Source of the DNA: Streptomyces uncialis
Lineage (GTDB): Bacteria > Actinomycetota > Actinomycetes > Streptomycetales > Streptomycetaceae
Length of the DNA: 64,000 bases
Assembly: GCF_036250755.1 (NCBI RefSeq)
Contig: NZ_CP109583.1
Span: forward strand, 6,115,501 to 6,179,500
Reading direction: 5' to 3'
In this document: in pieces, positions 34,345 through 43,235 of the stretch
Numbering within the stretch: position 1 is the first letter of the stretch
Layout: each line of letters opens with the position of its first letter
Translations under genes and position numbers: made by a program
The notes under the pieces: model-generated
Seen by the model: the letters and a program-made list of their open reading frames with translations, nothing else
Told to the model about the DNA's origin: nothing
Database searches by the model: none

Positions 34345-35724
34345 TCACGCGGGGCCGAGGTCGGCTTCGAGGGTGGTGACGGTGATCAGGGGGCGGTTCC
34401 AGAGGGCGAGGAGTTCGTTGGCGAGGGTCACGACCGGGAACGGGTGCTCGCTGTTGCGTACCTCGATCGCGGCGGCGGACAGACCACGGGGAACGGCGCC
34501 GGCGTCGAGGAGGGCCCGCCAGTCGTCCGGTCCCAGCTCCAGGAACTCCAGTCCGGTCAGCCCGGCGATCTCCAGCGGGTCGGCGAGCGTACCGGGGTAG
34601 GCGGTGAGGGTCCGCAGCCGGGGGAGGCCGACGACCGGGGCGAGGCTGAGGGGTTCGCCCTCCCATACGCCGATGGACAGCACCTCCAGGCCGGGGTGGG
34701 CCGCGGCCTCGACGCTCTTCAGTGCCCCGGTGTTGACCCGGGCCACGACCGGCGGCCCGTCCTCCCGGAGACCGCGGTGGCCCTCGCCGTACCCCTTCAG
34801 CACCAGGTCGGTGAGGGAGTCGGCGAGCAGTCCGGCGCCCATGTCCTCCTCATGGCTGATCATGATGATCTGCCCGGTGTGTCCCTGGGGGCCGGGTGTC
34901 AGGTCGACGGCGATCCGGTCGCCCCCGCCGTTGTCGCCGAACACGATCCAGCCGGGTGAGCCGGCCAGCCCCTGCACCGCGGCGTCGGGCGGGGTGACGG
35001 CCGCCTCCATGGCCCCGGTCGGCCAGTCGAAGTGACGGGACGCCGCGTCGGCGACGTACGCCTCCGTCAGCGGGAGCAGTTCGCAGCCGACCGCCTCGGA
35101 CTCCCGCTCCGCCGCCTCGTGGTCGTCGCCGTAGTCCTCCCAGCGGGCCCGCGTCACCCGGTAGAGCGCGCGGAGCTCGTCGGGCAGCGTGACGCCGAGC
35201 CGCGCCTCCGCCGCGGCGAGCTCCGCCTCGGACGCGCCGGTGGCCCCGGGAATCCGCTCGCGCAGCGTCCGCTCCAGCAGCGCGGGGTCCGCCGTCGGGG
35301 CCACGGTCGCCCCGGGCGCCGGGTCCGGGAGGCGGCGCCAGGGCTCGGGGACGGAACCGTCGACCAGGAGGAGCGCACCCGGGTGCGCCCCGCCGAAGCC
35401 GGGCTCCGCGGCCGGAGCGGGCCCGAAGAGACGCAGCAGCGTCCGCCCGGACGGCGCGATCTCCGCCACGAACGCGATGTCGTCGAATCCGGCGTCCCTG
35501 AGCGCGCCCTGCACCCGCTCCACCGCGTCCGTCTCGTCCCGCATGTCCTCGATCTGGTACGCCCTCCCGGGCGGCGGCTGCCGCCGGTTCAGGGGCAGGC
35601 TCCAGCTCCCCCGGCTGACGCGTCCGGCGATATGGCCGCCCGGGGCGGCGAAGCCCCTGGTGTCGCCGGCCCGCAGGAGCCGTACCACGGGTTCCCAGGT
35701 GGCGAAGTCGTGAATCGCGGACAA
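34345..35724 (-). CDS. SMI1/KNR4 (SUKH)-domain protein
   Basis: 459 residues. The central part (about 160-320) is a SUKH domain: 'GASEAELAAAEARLGVTLPD', 'ELRALYRVTRARWEDYGDDH', 'PGWIVFGDNGGGDRIAVDLT'. The C-terminal third ('HPGLEVLSIGVWEGEPLSLA', 'LPRLRTLTAYPGTLADPLEI', 'LTGLEFLELGPDDW') looks like irregular leucine-rich-type repeats. SUKH proteins are often immunity proteins against contact-dependent or polymorphic toxins, and larger solitary ones like this have unknown partners. No toxin gene is adjacent. The start ATG 35724 reads MSAIHDFATWEPVVRL. Confidence 0.85.
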   Translation of the reverse strand: MSAIHDFATWEPVVRLLRAGDTRGFAAPGGHIAGRVSRGSWSLPLNRRQPPPGRAYQIEDMRDETDAVERVQGALRDAGFDDIAFVAEIAPSGRTLLRLFGPAPAAEPGFGGAHPGALLLVDGSVPEPWRRLPDPAPGATVAPTADPALLERTLRERIPGATGASEAELAAAEARLGVTLPDELRALYRVTRARWEDYGDDHEAAERESEAVGCELLPLTEAYVADAASRHFDWPTGAMEAAVTPPDAAVQGLAGSPGWIVFGDNGGGDRIAVDLTPGPQGHTGQIIMISHEEDMGAGLLADSLTDLVLKGYGEGHRGLREDGPPVVARVNTGALKSVEAAAHPGLEVLSIGVWEGEPLSLAPVVGLPRLRTLTAYPGTLADPLEIAGLTGLEFLELGPDDWRALLDAGAVPRGLSAAAIEVRNSEHPFPVVTLANELLALWNRPLITVTTLEADLGPA

Positions 35725-36183
35725 CGGGGGCCTCCGGTGGTTCTGTTGGACGTGGTGGGACCGAGTATCGCGGAGGGCCGCCGTCCCGGACGCGCCCCGG
35801 ACCGCCCTGCCCCGACTCCTCCGCCCCGGGACGCATCCTCCGGGGCCGTGTCCGCGTCCTGGGGGATGAGGCTGCCCCGGGATGAGACTGCCCTGGGATG
35901 AAGGCGTCCTGTCGGTCGGGCGGTCCTGTCGGTCGGGGCGGTCCTGTGGAACGGGGTCGTCCTGCCGGTCGAGGTGGGTTCTGCCGTTGAGGCGGGTCCT
36001 GTGGAACGGGGCCTCCCGTCGGCCGGGGCGGCCCTGTGGGATGGGTCGCAGCGCCGCCGCCGCTCTGGACGGTCCAGGTGACCGGCGGGTAATGTAGACC
36101 TGAGCAAGCGCTTAGTCCATTGTCGTGCCCGCAGCCGGTGTCGTACCCGCGGCCGGGCCGTTCGCCGCAGACGAAGGAGACCC
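35725..36183. other. Intergenic region with degenerate repeats and an AAGCGCTT palindrome
   Basis: About 460 bp without a gene. From about 35900 to 36050 it holds degenerate 20-30-bp repeats built on GGTCCTGTSGAACGGGG-like words. At 36103-36116, AGCAAGCGCTTAGT contains the perfect palindrome AAGCGCTT, a plausible TetR/FadR-type operator for the acyl-CoA dehydrogenase gene that starts at 36184. Confidence 0.5.
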
Positions 36184-37341
36184 GTGCGCCGCACCATCTA
36201 CAACGAGGACCACGAGGCGTTCCGGGACACCGTCCGGGCCTTCATCGAGGCCGAGGTCGTCCCCGTCTACGACGAGTGGTACGCCGCCGGCCAGCCCCCG
36301 CGCGAGTTCTACGACAAGCTCGGTGAGCTGGGCGTCTTCGGGATCGAGGTGCCGGAGGAGTACGGCGGCGCCGGGCTGTCGACGTTCAAGTTCGAGGCCG
36401 TCATGGCCGAGGAGACCGCCCGCGCGGGGGTCTCGTTCGGCGGCAGCGGTGTCCATGTCCTGCTGTGTCTGCCGTACCTCAAGGCGTACGGCACCGAGGA
36501 CCAGAAGAAGCGCTGGCTGCCGGACTTCGCCACCGGCCGGACCATGTACGCGATCGCCATGACCGAGCCGGGCACCGGCTCCGACCTCGCGGGGATGCAG
36601 ACCACCGCGAAGCTCTCCGAGGACGGCACGCACTACGTCCTCAACGGCGCCAAGACCTTCATCACCGGCGGTGTGCACGCCGACCGGGTCATCGTCTGCG
36701 CCCGTACCGCGTCGTCCACCCCCGAGGACCGCCGCCACGGCATATCCCTCTTCGTGGTCGACACGAAGTCCGAGGGGTACGCGGTCGGCCGCAAGCTCGA
36801 CAAGCTGGGCCTGAAGGTCTCCGACACCGCGGAACTGTCCTTCTCGGACGTCAAGGTGCCCGTGGAGGACCTGCTCGGCGAGGAGAACAAGGGCTTCTCG
36901 TACCTCGGGCAGAACCTCCCCCAGGAGCGGCTCGGTATCGCGGTCGGCGCGTACGCGCAGTCCAAGGCCGCCATCCGCTTCGCCCAGAACTACGTCGAGG
37001 AGCGCACGGTCTTCGGCAAGACGGTCGCGTCCTTCCAGAACACCAAGTTCGAACTGGCCGCGTGCAAGGCCGAGGTCGACGCGGCCGAGGCCGTCGTGGA
37101 CCGGGCGATCGAGGCGCTCGACGCGGGTGAGCTGACCGCCGCGGAGGCCGCGTCCGCGAAGCTGTTCTGCACCGAGGTGGCGCACCGGGTGATCGACCGC
37201 TGTCTCCAGCTGCACGGCGGCTACGGCTTCATGAACGAGTACCCGATCGCCCGCCTGTACGCGGACAACCGCGTCAACCGCATCTACGGCGGCACGAGCG
37301 AGGTCATGAAGATGATCATCGCGAAGGACATGGGGCTGTAA
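36184..37341 (+). CDS. Acyl-CoA dehydrogenase
   Basis: A 385-residue FAD-dependent acyl-CoA dehydrogenase. 'FGIEVPEEYGGAGLSTFKFE', 'YAIAMTEPGTGSDLAGMQTT' (flavin and substrate contact), 'GAKTFITGGVHADRVIVCAR', 'YVEERTVFGKTVASFQNTKF' and 'QLHGGYGFMNEYPIARLYAD' are all present. Chain-length specificity cannot be read reliably. The gene for an acyl-CoA thioesterase follows about 300 bp later, and an upstream AAGCGCTT palindrome suggests acyl-CoA-responsive control. GTG start 36184 with GAAGGAG upstream. The last codons and stop are part of an 18-bp tandem repeat. Confidence 0.93.
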   Translation: MRRTIYNEDHEAFRDTVRAFIEAEVVPVYDEWYAAGQPPREFYDKLGELGVFGIEVPEEYGGAGLSTFKFEAVMAEETARAGVSFGGSGVHVLLCLPYLKAYGTEDQKKRWLPDFATGRTMYAIAMTEPGTGSDLAGMQTTAKLSEDGTHYVLNGAKTFITGGVHADRVIVCARTASSTPEDRRHGISLFVVDTKSEGYAVGRKLDKLGLKVSDTAELSFSDVKVPVEDLLGEENKGFSYLGQNLPQERLGIAVGAYAQSKAAIRFAQNYVEERTVFGKTVASFQNTKFELAACKAEVDAAEAVVDRAIEALDAGELTAAEAASAKLFCTEVAHRVIDRCLQLHGGYGFMNEYPIARLYADNRVNRIYGGTSEVMKMIIAKDMGL

Positions 37342-37383
37342 CCCCCTATGGGGCTGTAACCCCCTATGGGGCTGTAACCCCCT
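37330..37383. repeat. 18-bp tandem repeat x3 carrying the stop codon
   Basis: Units at 37330, 37348 and 37366, each ATGGGGCTGTAACCCCCT apart from small changes at the end. The unit contains the last three codons and stop of the acyl-CoA dehydrogenase gene (Met-Gly-Leu-stop), so the repeat multiplies the gene end. Each unit can also form a small GGGG/CCCC hairpin. Confidence 0.95.
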
Positions 37384-37560
37384 CCGGTACGGTCCGCCGT
37401 CCGCCGCTGTCCGTCCGGGCGGTCGGTGATCCCGGACGGACGGCGGCGGACGGGCCCTTGCTCCCCAGGTGAGTTCCGGACACCTGGGGAATGCCCGGGA
37501 AATGAACCGCCGGAGGTTCTCTTTCCTTGTGCCGCCCCGTCCTCTCCCGTCGGGAGAATT

Positions 37561-37642
37561 GCGGGAATGCGGGGAATGCGACCGCTGTCGCCGGGGCCAG
37601 GAAAACCGGTGCGTGACGGTATTTCTCTGCCAAACTCACTGT
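37561..37642 (+). other. Possible alcohol-dehydrogenase zinc-lobe remnant fused in frame ahead of tesB
   Basis: Without an intervening stop, the frame directly upstream of the tesB ATG encodes 'CGECDRCRRGQENRC', a C-x2-C-x2-C-x7-C pattern identical in spacing to the structural zinc site of medium-chain alcohol dehydrogenases. No other part of such an enzyme is visible. It may be a relic, a small metal-binding leader, or chance. Confidence 0.35.
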
Positions 37643-38512
37643 ATGGATCAACCACTTACCTCCCTTCTCGATCTGCTGGACCTGGAGAAGATCGAGGAGA
37701 ACATCTTCCGCGGGCATTCCCATTCCTCCGTGGTGCCGCGGGTGTTCGGCGGGCAGGTCGCGGCCCAGTCGCTGGTCGCCGCGGGACGCACCGTGCCCGC
37801 CGACCGGACCGCGCACTCGCTGCACTCCTACTTCCTGCGGCCCGGGGACCCGGGCGCGCCGATCGTGTACACCGTCGACCGCATCCGGGACGGCCGTTCC
37901 TTCACCACCCGGCGGGTCGTCGCCGTGCAGCACGGGCAGCCGATCTTCCATCTCTCGGCGTCGTTCCAGGTCCACGAGGAGGGCCTGGAACACCAGACGG
38001 TGATGCCGCCGGCACCCGATCCGGAGACCCTGCCGACGGCGGAGGAGACCCTCGCCCGGCACGCCGGCGTACTGCTGCCCGGGGTCCCGGACCGGATGTC
38101 GGAGGCGCGCCGGGCCGTCGACCTCCGCTATGCCGACGCGCCGCCGTTCGCGACGCTCGGTGAGCCCCGCGAGCCGCGCTCCCAGGTCTGGTTCCGCACC
38201 AACGGCAAGCTCGCCGACGACCCCCTGCTGCATGTCTGCCTCGCCACCTACGTCTCCGACATGACGCTCCTCGACTCGGTGCTCCTCGCGCACGGCCGGG
38301 GCGGGTGGGCCGTCGGTGATGTCGTGGGTGCCTCGCTGGACCACGCGATGTGGTTCCACCGTCCGTTCCGGGCGGACGAATGGCTCCTCTACGACCAGGA
38401 GTCCCCGTCGTCGGCGGGCGGCCGTGGCCTGGGCCAGGCCCGGATCTGGACCCAGGACGGCCGGCTGGCGATCACCGTCATCCAGGAGGGCGTGGTACGG
38501 GTGCCCCGCTGA
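37643..38512 (+). CDS. tesB: Acyl-CoA thioesterase II
   Basis: A 289-residue double hot-dog thioesterase that releases free fatty acids from acyl-CoA. 'LDLEKIEENIFRGHSHSSVV' followed by 'PRVFGGQVAAQSLVAAGRTV' is the N-terminal hot-dog, and 'SLHSYFLRPGDPGAPIVYTV' and 'FTTRRVVAVQHGQPIFHLSA' complete it. 'LHVCLATYVSDMTLLDSVLL' with the conserved Asp and 'SLDHAMWFHRPFRADEWLLY' belong to the second. ATG 37643 starts MDQPLTSLLDLLDLE, the family's usual N-terminus. The frame is open upstream and contains a cysteine motif (see the feature there). The stop is embedded in a 16-bp tandem repeat. Confidence 0.94.
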   Translation: MDQPLTSLLDLLDLEKIEENIFRGHSHSSVVPRVFGGQVAAQSLVAAGRTVPADRTAHSLHSYFLRPGDPGAPIVYTVDRIRDGRSFTTRRVVAVQHGQPIFHLSASFQVHEEGLEHQTVMPPAPDPETLPTAEETLARHAGVLLPGVPDRMSEARRAVDLRYADAPPFATLGEPREPRSQVWFRTNGKLADDPLLHVCLATYVSDMTLLDSVLLAHGRGGWAVGDVVGASLDHAMWFHRPFRADEWLLYDQESPSSAGGRGLGQARIWTQDGRLAITVIQEGVVRVPR

Positions 38513-38564
38513 TCCGGTGCCCCGCTGATCCGGTACCCCGCTGATCCGGTGCCCCGCTGATCCG
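38501..38564. repeat. 16-bp tandem repeat x4 across the tesB stop codon
   Basis: Units of GTGCCCCGCTGATCCG at 38501, 38517, 38533 (one base different) and 38549. The first unit contains the last codons and TGA of tesB, so the remaining units are untranslated copies of the gene end. Confidence 0.95.
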
Positions 38565-38579
38565 GCGCCCGTTCGGCTC

Positions 38580-38780
38580 TCAGGGGGCGGGCGGTGTCTC
38601 CGTGATCGTCCAGCGTCCGACCTGCTGGTACGCCGAGTCGTACACGGTCTCGCCGACGCCCGGCGCCAGGGTGTAGTGGTGCAGGTTGCCGCCCCAGTAG
38701 CGCAATACGCGGGACAGTTCACGGACGGTGGTCTCGGACGGTCCTGAGCTGGGGATGTCCACTTCCAGGACGAACTTCAT
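38580..38780 (-). CDS. Small conserved Streptomyces protein
   Basis: A 66-residue protein starting MKFVLEVDIPSSGPSE, with 'RELSRVLRYWGGNLHHYTLA' and 'VYDSAYQQVGRWTIT'. I recall many Streptomyces relatives sharing the RYWGGN..HY...DSAY...VG.W core, all uncharacterised. It probably folds as one small alpha/beta unit. The longer frame to 38852 lacks a ribosome site, while the chosen start has AAGGGG upstream. It is divergent from the following phosphatase-like gene. Confidence 0.7.
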   Translation of the reverse strand: MKFVLEVDIPSSGPSETTVRELSRVLRYWGGNLHHYTLAPGVGETVYDSAYQQVGRWTITETPPAP

Positions 38781-39032
38781 GTGCTGCACCCCTTCTACGG
38801 TCGGCCACGAGCAAAGGTGGTCCCCTTGCGTCCCTTCAATCGTTTCATGCAACTCCTTTTGGGGACTTCGCGCGGGGACAGGCCCGGAATCACACGGTCC
38901 CTGCCCTCGGAAGTCTCAAGTCGCACTTCGTGCCCGGGTGCGGCTCGGGGCGTCCGGCGGGGGGCCGGGGTGATCGTGACGGGCGTCCCACCGGGCGGTA
39001 CTCCGCCCGCGGGGGCGGGAGGCGACGGCAGA

Positions 39033-39836
39033 ATGGAGGGCATGCCGATATCCGGGACACCCAGTCGCGCCGAGCTCGTCGACCATCTGATCCGCACCCA
39101 CATCGCGGGTGACGTGGCGACCCCCCGCGAGAACAATCTCGACCACTACCGCAAGCTCGCCAACGGCGACCGGCACTACTGGCTGGGCCTGGAGCTGGGG
39201 GACCGGTGGACCGACGAGCAGGACGTGCTCGCGGTGATGGCCGAGCGGTGCGGGGTGAACGACGACCCGGAGCACCGGTTCGGGCAGGACACCATCGACC
39301 CGGAGCTGACCGTCGCCGGGCTGGAGCGGATGGCGGCGCGGCTGCGGAAGGCCGCGGCCGGCAAGGAGCGGGTGCTGTTCGCGACCGGGCATCCCGGGGG
39401 GCTGCTCGATGTGCACCGGGCCACCGCGGGGGCGTTGCGGGACGCGGGGTGCGACATCGTCGTCGTCCCGGACGCGCTGTACGCCGACGAGGGTGTCGTC
39501 TTCCAGTTCGCGGACGTGGCGATGCTGGAACGGGGCGCGACACTGTGGCACACGCATTCGCCCGAGCCGATGAACGCGGTGCTGGACGGGCTGGAGCGGG
39601 CGGGGCTGGCGGCGCCCGATCTCGTGGTCGCGGACCATGGGTGGGCGGGCCGTGCGGGGCAGCGGGGGGTCGACTCCGTCGGGTTCGCCGACTGCAACGA
39701 CCCGGCGTTGTTCCTTGCGGAGGCGGAGGGGACGGTGCAGGTCACGGTGCCGTTGGACGACCATGTCCGTAGCCCCCGGTTCTACGACCCGCTGACGGCA
39801 TACCTCCTCGACGCGGCGGGCCTCACCCCGAGTTGA
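39033..39836 (+). CDS. Phosphatase-like conserved actinobacterial protein
   Basis: 267 residues, cytoplasmic. From memory this family is annotated simply as 'phosphatase' in Streptomyces. Blocks are 'ELVDHLIRTHIAGDVATPRE', 'RHYWLGLELGDRWTDEQDVL', 'VLFATGHPGGLLDVHRATAG', 'DVAMLERGATLWHTHSPEPM' and 'DLVVADHGWAGRAGQRGVDS'. The repeated His/Asp/Asn residues in the last three blocks could form a metal site. ATG 39033 is supported by GGGAGG upstream; an ATG three codons later is the alternative. No operon partner. Confidence 0.75.
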   Translation: MEGMPISGTPSRAELVDHLIRTHIAGDVATPRENNLDHYRKLANGDRHYWLGLELGDRWTDEQDVLAVMAERCGVNDDPEHRFGQDTIDPELTVAGLERMAARLRKAAAGKERVLFATGHPGGLLDVHRATAGALRDAGCDIVVVPDALYADEGVVFQFADVAMLERGATLWHTHSPEPMNAVLDGLERAGLAAPDLVVADHGWAGRAGQRGVDSVGFADCNDPALFLAEAEGTVQVTVPLDDHVRSPRFYDPLTAYLLDAAGLTPS

Positions 39837-39884
39837 CCCTCCCGGCGCCCCGAGCTCCCCGTCCCCCGGGGTTTCCTGTGCTGG

Positions 39885-41100
39885 GCGTACTTTTTCCTGT
39901 GCAGGTCGTTCGGTGGGTGCGCAGTTCCCCGCAGGTCGCCTTCGCTTGCGCTTCCGAGGTTCCTTGTGCTGGGCGTACTTGTTCCTGTGCCGTCGCTCGT
40001 CGGGTTTTGCGCAGTTCCCCGCGCCCCTTTGGGGCGCGTTCTGTTTGTTCTTCGGGTCGGTGCCGGTCGGGATTCTCCGTCCTCGATCCGACACGCTCGG
40101 TAAGTCGTGCAGTTGCTCCACTGAAGAGCATCGGAGTCTGCGGGCAGAGATTCCCGCCCACCCCCTCCCGCAGCCCCGCGACTGCGACAGGAGAGGGGTT
40201 CCGCAGACGACGGACGACATCAAGGGGCGCCCCTTCAGGGGCGCGGGGAACTGCGCGAAAACGACGAGCGACGGCACAGGAACGAGTGGGCCACGCACCG
40301 AGTACCCAGGGGCGCGGGGAACTGCGCACCCACGAACGACCCGCACGGGAAAGGTGCGCCCAGCCGGACGGACCTGGGAAGCGCAAGCGAAGGCGACCCG
40401 CGGGGAACTGCGCGAAACCCACGAGCGACGGCACAGGAACGAGTGGGCCACGTACCGAGTACCCAGGGGCGCGGGGAACTGCGCACCCACGAACGACCCG
40501 CACGGGAAAGGTGCGCCCAGCCGGACGGACCTGGGAAGCGCAAGCGAAGGCGACCCGCGGGGAACTGCGCGAAACCCACGAGCGACGGCACAGGAACAAG
40601 TGGGCCACGTACCGAGTACCCAGGGGCGCGGGGAACTGCGCACCCACGAACGACCCGCACGGGAAAGGTGCGCCCAGCCGGACGGACCTGGGAAGCGCAA
40701 GCGAAGGCGACCCGCGGGGAACTGCGCGAAACCCACGAGCGACGGCACAGGAACGAGTGGGCCACGCACCGAGTACCCAGGGGCGCGGGGAACTGCGCAC
40801 CCACGAACGACCCGCACAGGAAAAGTGCGCCCAGCCGGACGGACCTGGGAAGCGCAAGCGAAGGCGACCCGCGGGGAACTGCGCACCCCACGAGCGACGG
40901 CACAGGAACAAGTGGGCCACGTACCGAGTACCCAGGGGCGCGGGGAACTGCGCACCCACGAACGACCCGCACAGGAAAAGTGCGCCCAGCCGGACGGACC
41001 TGGGAAGCGCAAGCGAAGGCGACCCGCGGGGAACTGCGCACCCACGAGCGACGGCACAGGAACGAGTGCGCTCACCCGGACGAACCCCGGGGTAACGGGG
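39885..41100. repeat. Intergenic repeat island 2 with a 157-bp tandem array
   Basis: The left arm (about 39905-40030) has reverse modules (GCGCAGTTCCCCGCGCC). The core at 40045-40220 is the inverted, near-identical copy of the island 1 core. The right arm is a tandem array whose units begin ACGAGCGACGGCACAGGAAC at 40264, 40421, 40578, 40735, 40890 and 41044 (periods 157, 157, 157, 155, 154). Every unit contains two GGGGAACTGCGC words and a GGGAAGCGCAAGCGAAGGCG stretch. No genuine gene is present, although all frames stay open because of the repeat composition. Confidence 0.93.
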
Positions 41101-41116
41101 ACCCGCCCCCGTTACG

Positions 41117-42352
41117 TCACCCCACGTGAACCGGCAACTCCGCAAGGCCGCGAGTCAACGCGGACGCGCGCCACCGCAGCGTCCCGGGGCCCGCCGCAAG
41201 GCGAACCGCCGGGCGGCGAGCCGCGAGCACCGTGAGCGCGACCCCCGCCTCCATCCGGGCCAGCGGCGCCCCCAGACAGTGATGCACCCCGTGCCCGAAC
41301 GCGAGATGCCCCCGCCCGGGCCCTCCGGGATCGAACCGCCCGGGATCGAACCGCCCGGGTTCCGCGAACCGCCCCGGATCGCGCCCCACCGCCGCGAGCG
41401 ACACGAGCACGGAGTCCCCCGCCCCCACCACCGTCCCCCCGATCCGCGTGGCCTCCGCCGCGAACCGGAACGCCGTGGTGGTGACCGGCGCGTGCAGCCG
41501 CAGCGTCTCCTCGACGACCCGGCCCACCGAGGACGGCTCCGCCCGCAGCGCCGCGAGTTCCCCGGGCCGGCACAGCAGCGCGTACAGCGCCCCGGAGATC
41601 AGATGCACGGTCGTCTCATGACCGGCCACCAGCAGCAGGAAGCACATCCCGAGCAGTTCGTCGGCCGTCAACGCGTCCCCACCCCCGGACGCGTCCCCCG
41701 CGCCGGGTGCGGCGAGCGCGCTGAGCAGATCGTCCCCGGGCCGCTCCCGCTTTCGCGCCAGCAGCTCCGCGAAGTACGTACCCATCGCGCCCATGGCCGC
41801 CCCGGCGGCCTCCGCCGAGTCGGGGGTGAGCAACTGGTACGACCAGTCCCGCAGCGCCGCGCGGTCCTCCCCGGGCACCCCGAGGAGTTCACCGATGACG
41901 GCCACCGGCAGCGGCAGCGCGTAGTCGGCCACCAGGTCGGCGGTCCCGCGCCGGGGCAGCGCCGCGGCGAGCTCCTCGGCGATCTCCCGGACGCGGGGTT
42001 CCAGTGCCGCGATCCGGGCCGGGGTGAAGTGCCGGGACACCAGCGAGCGCAGCCGGGTGTGGTCGGGCGGATCGGTCTGGAGCATGTTGCGGCCCAGCGC
42101 GTTGCCCCCGTCGTGGGACCAGGTCGCGGAGTGCCGGATGTCGTTGCGGAGCGCGGGGTCGGTGAGCGCGGCACGCGCCTCGTCACGGCCGACGACGAGC
42201 CAGGCGTCACCGGATTCTGGGACATGGACGCGGTGGACCGGGCCGAGACGGCGCAGATGCGCGAGGACGGCGTCGGGGTCGCGGACGGGATCGACCCCGG
42301 CGGGGGCGAGTTCCCCGAGGGTGGGCGCGGTACGGGGGACGGCTGCGGACAT
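41117..42352 (-). CDS. Cytochrome P450
   Basis: A 411-residue bacterial P450. I-helix oxygen-binding 'FLLLVAGHETTVHLISGALY', K-helix ExxR in 'RVVEETLRLHAPVTTTAFRF', and the haem-thiolate loop 'LAFGHGVHHCLGAPLARMEA' with the proximal Cys. 'NMLQTDPPDHTRLRSLVSRH' is the usual N-terminal signature. The start ATG 42352 follows GGAGGGAA. It is next to a TetR gene on the same strand, with no ferredoxin or biosynthetic partner here, so the substrate is unknown. A short internal duplication encodes 'PGRFDPGRFDPG' before the haem loop. Confidence 0.94.
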   Translation of the reverse strand: MSAAVPRTAPTLGELAPAGVDPVRDPDAVLAHLRRLGPVHRVHVPESGDAWLVVGRDEARAALTDPALRNDIRHSATWSHDGGNALGRNMLQTDPPDHTRLRSLVSRHFTPARIAALEPRVREIAEELAAALPRRGTADLVADYALPLPVAVIGELLGVPGEDRAALRDWSYQLLTPDSAEAAGAAMGAMGTYFAELLARKRERPGDDLLSALAAPGAGDASGGGDALTADELLGMCFLLLVAGHETTVHLISGALYALLCRPGELAALRAEPSSVGRVVEETLRLHAPVTTTAFRFAAEATRIGGTVVGAGDSVLVSLAAVGRDPGRFAEPGRFDPGRFDPGGPGRGHLAFGHGVHHCLGAPLARMEAGVALTVLAARRPAVRLAAGPGTLRWRASALTRGLAELPVHVG

Positions 42353-42480
42353 GCGGTTCCCTCCAGACGGCAGAACGACAGAGCGGCAGAGCGGCAGGGC
42401 AGCGGAGCGAGGTGAAGTGGGGACTGCTCCCCACTTTGTCATCCTGATCGTAGCGGCCCACCGGGCGCACCGTCCCGCCC

Positions 42481-42528
42481 GGGGAGGGACCCCGGGGAGG
42501 GACCCCGGGGAGGGACCCCGGGGAGGGA
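42481..42528. repeat. 13-bp tandem repeat between the TetR and P450 genes
   Basis: GGGGAGGGACCCC at 42481, 42494 and 42507, with a partial copy at 42520. It lies just past the 3' end of the minus-strand TetR gene. Confidence 0.9.
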
Positions 42529-42578
42529 AGGGTGAACGGACAGCGGGGTGAAGGGCGGGACGGGGCAGGGCGGACGGG

Positions 42579-43235
42579 TCAGCGGGCGCGGTGCGGGCCG
42601 AGCGCGTGCAGCACGTCGACCAGCTCCCGCTCGGTGAGCGCCCGACCGGGCAGCGCCCCCGCGCCCGGCGCCCGCAACGCGTCCAGGAACAGCGTCAGTT
42701 GCCGCCGCCACGCGCCCGGCACCGGGGCCAGCGCGGGCACCGTACGCCCCAGCGCGGCGAGCGACAGCAGCAGATCCTCGACCGTTACATCCGTCCGCAT
42801 CGCGCCCTGTTCCTGCGCCCGCGCCATCAGCGAGGCGACCGTCCGGCGGTGCTCCACGTGCAGCGCGTCCAGCGCCTCGATCCCCGGGATCGCGGTGGTC
42901 ATCAGGTCGTTGGTGCCACGGTCGGCGGCCAGTTCCGCGTAGACGGAGGTCAGATACCCGAGCAGGGCGCCCCAGGCGTCCTCCTCGCGCCGCGCCCGCC
43001 GCGCCGCCTTCGCCGTCGCGTCGAGCAGTCCCGCGAACGCGGCCCCGATCAGTGCCGCGCGGTTCGGGAAGTGCCGGTACAGCGTGGCGTTGCCGAGCCC
43101 CGCCCGGCGGGCGATCTCGTCGAACGGTACGTCGAGCCCCTGCTCGGCGAAGAGCGAACGGGCCGCGCCGAGCAGCGTGTCCCGGTTGCGTACCGCGTCC
43201 CGCCGGGGAACCGCCTTCGCCTTGCCGCCCGTCAT
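42579..43235 (-). CDS. TetR-family regulator, probably of the adjacent P450
   Basis: A 218-residue TetR protein: 'RDTLLGAARSLFAEQGLDVP' and 'FDEIARRAGLGNATLYRHFP' form the helix-turn-helix, and the helical ligand domain includes 'AYAEL'-type segments such as 'LLGYLTSVYAELAADRGTND' and a C-terminal SBP-like helix pair. It is transcribed toward the P450 gene, which starts about 230 bp downstream on the same strand, the usual regulator/target layout. ATG 43235 is preferred, because the longer upstream frame is Gly/Arg-rich repeat sequence. Confidence 0.9.
   Translation of the reverse strand: MTGGKAKAVPRRDAVRNRDTLLGAARSLFAEQGLDVPFDEIARRAGLGNATLYRHFPNRAALIGAAFAGLLDATAKAARRARREEDAWGALLGYLTSVYAELAADRGTNDLMTTAIPGIEALDALHVEHRRTVASLMARAQEQGAMRTDVTVEDLLLSLAALGRTVPALAPVPGAWRRQLTLFLDALRAPGAGALPGRALTERELVDVLHALGPHRAR

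Noticed and set aside
39885..41100. Islands as insertion sequences
   Set aside because: No transposase or remnant of one and no clear target-site duplication. They fit better as intergenic repeat elements of unknown type.
38916..41235. Frames of 400-700 codons through repeat island 2
   Set aside because: They repeat the same peptide with the 157-bp period in all frames and have no start signals or protein-like composition.
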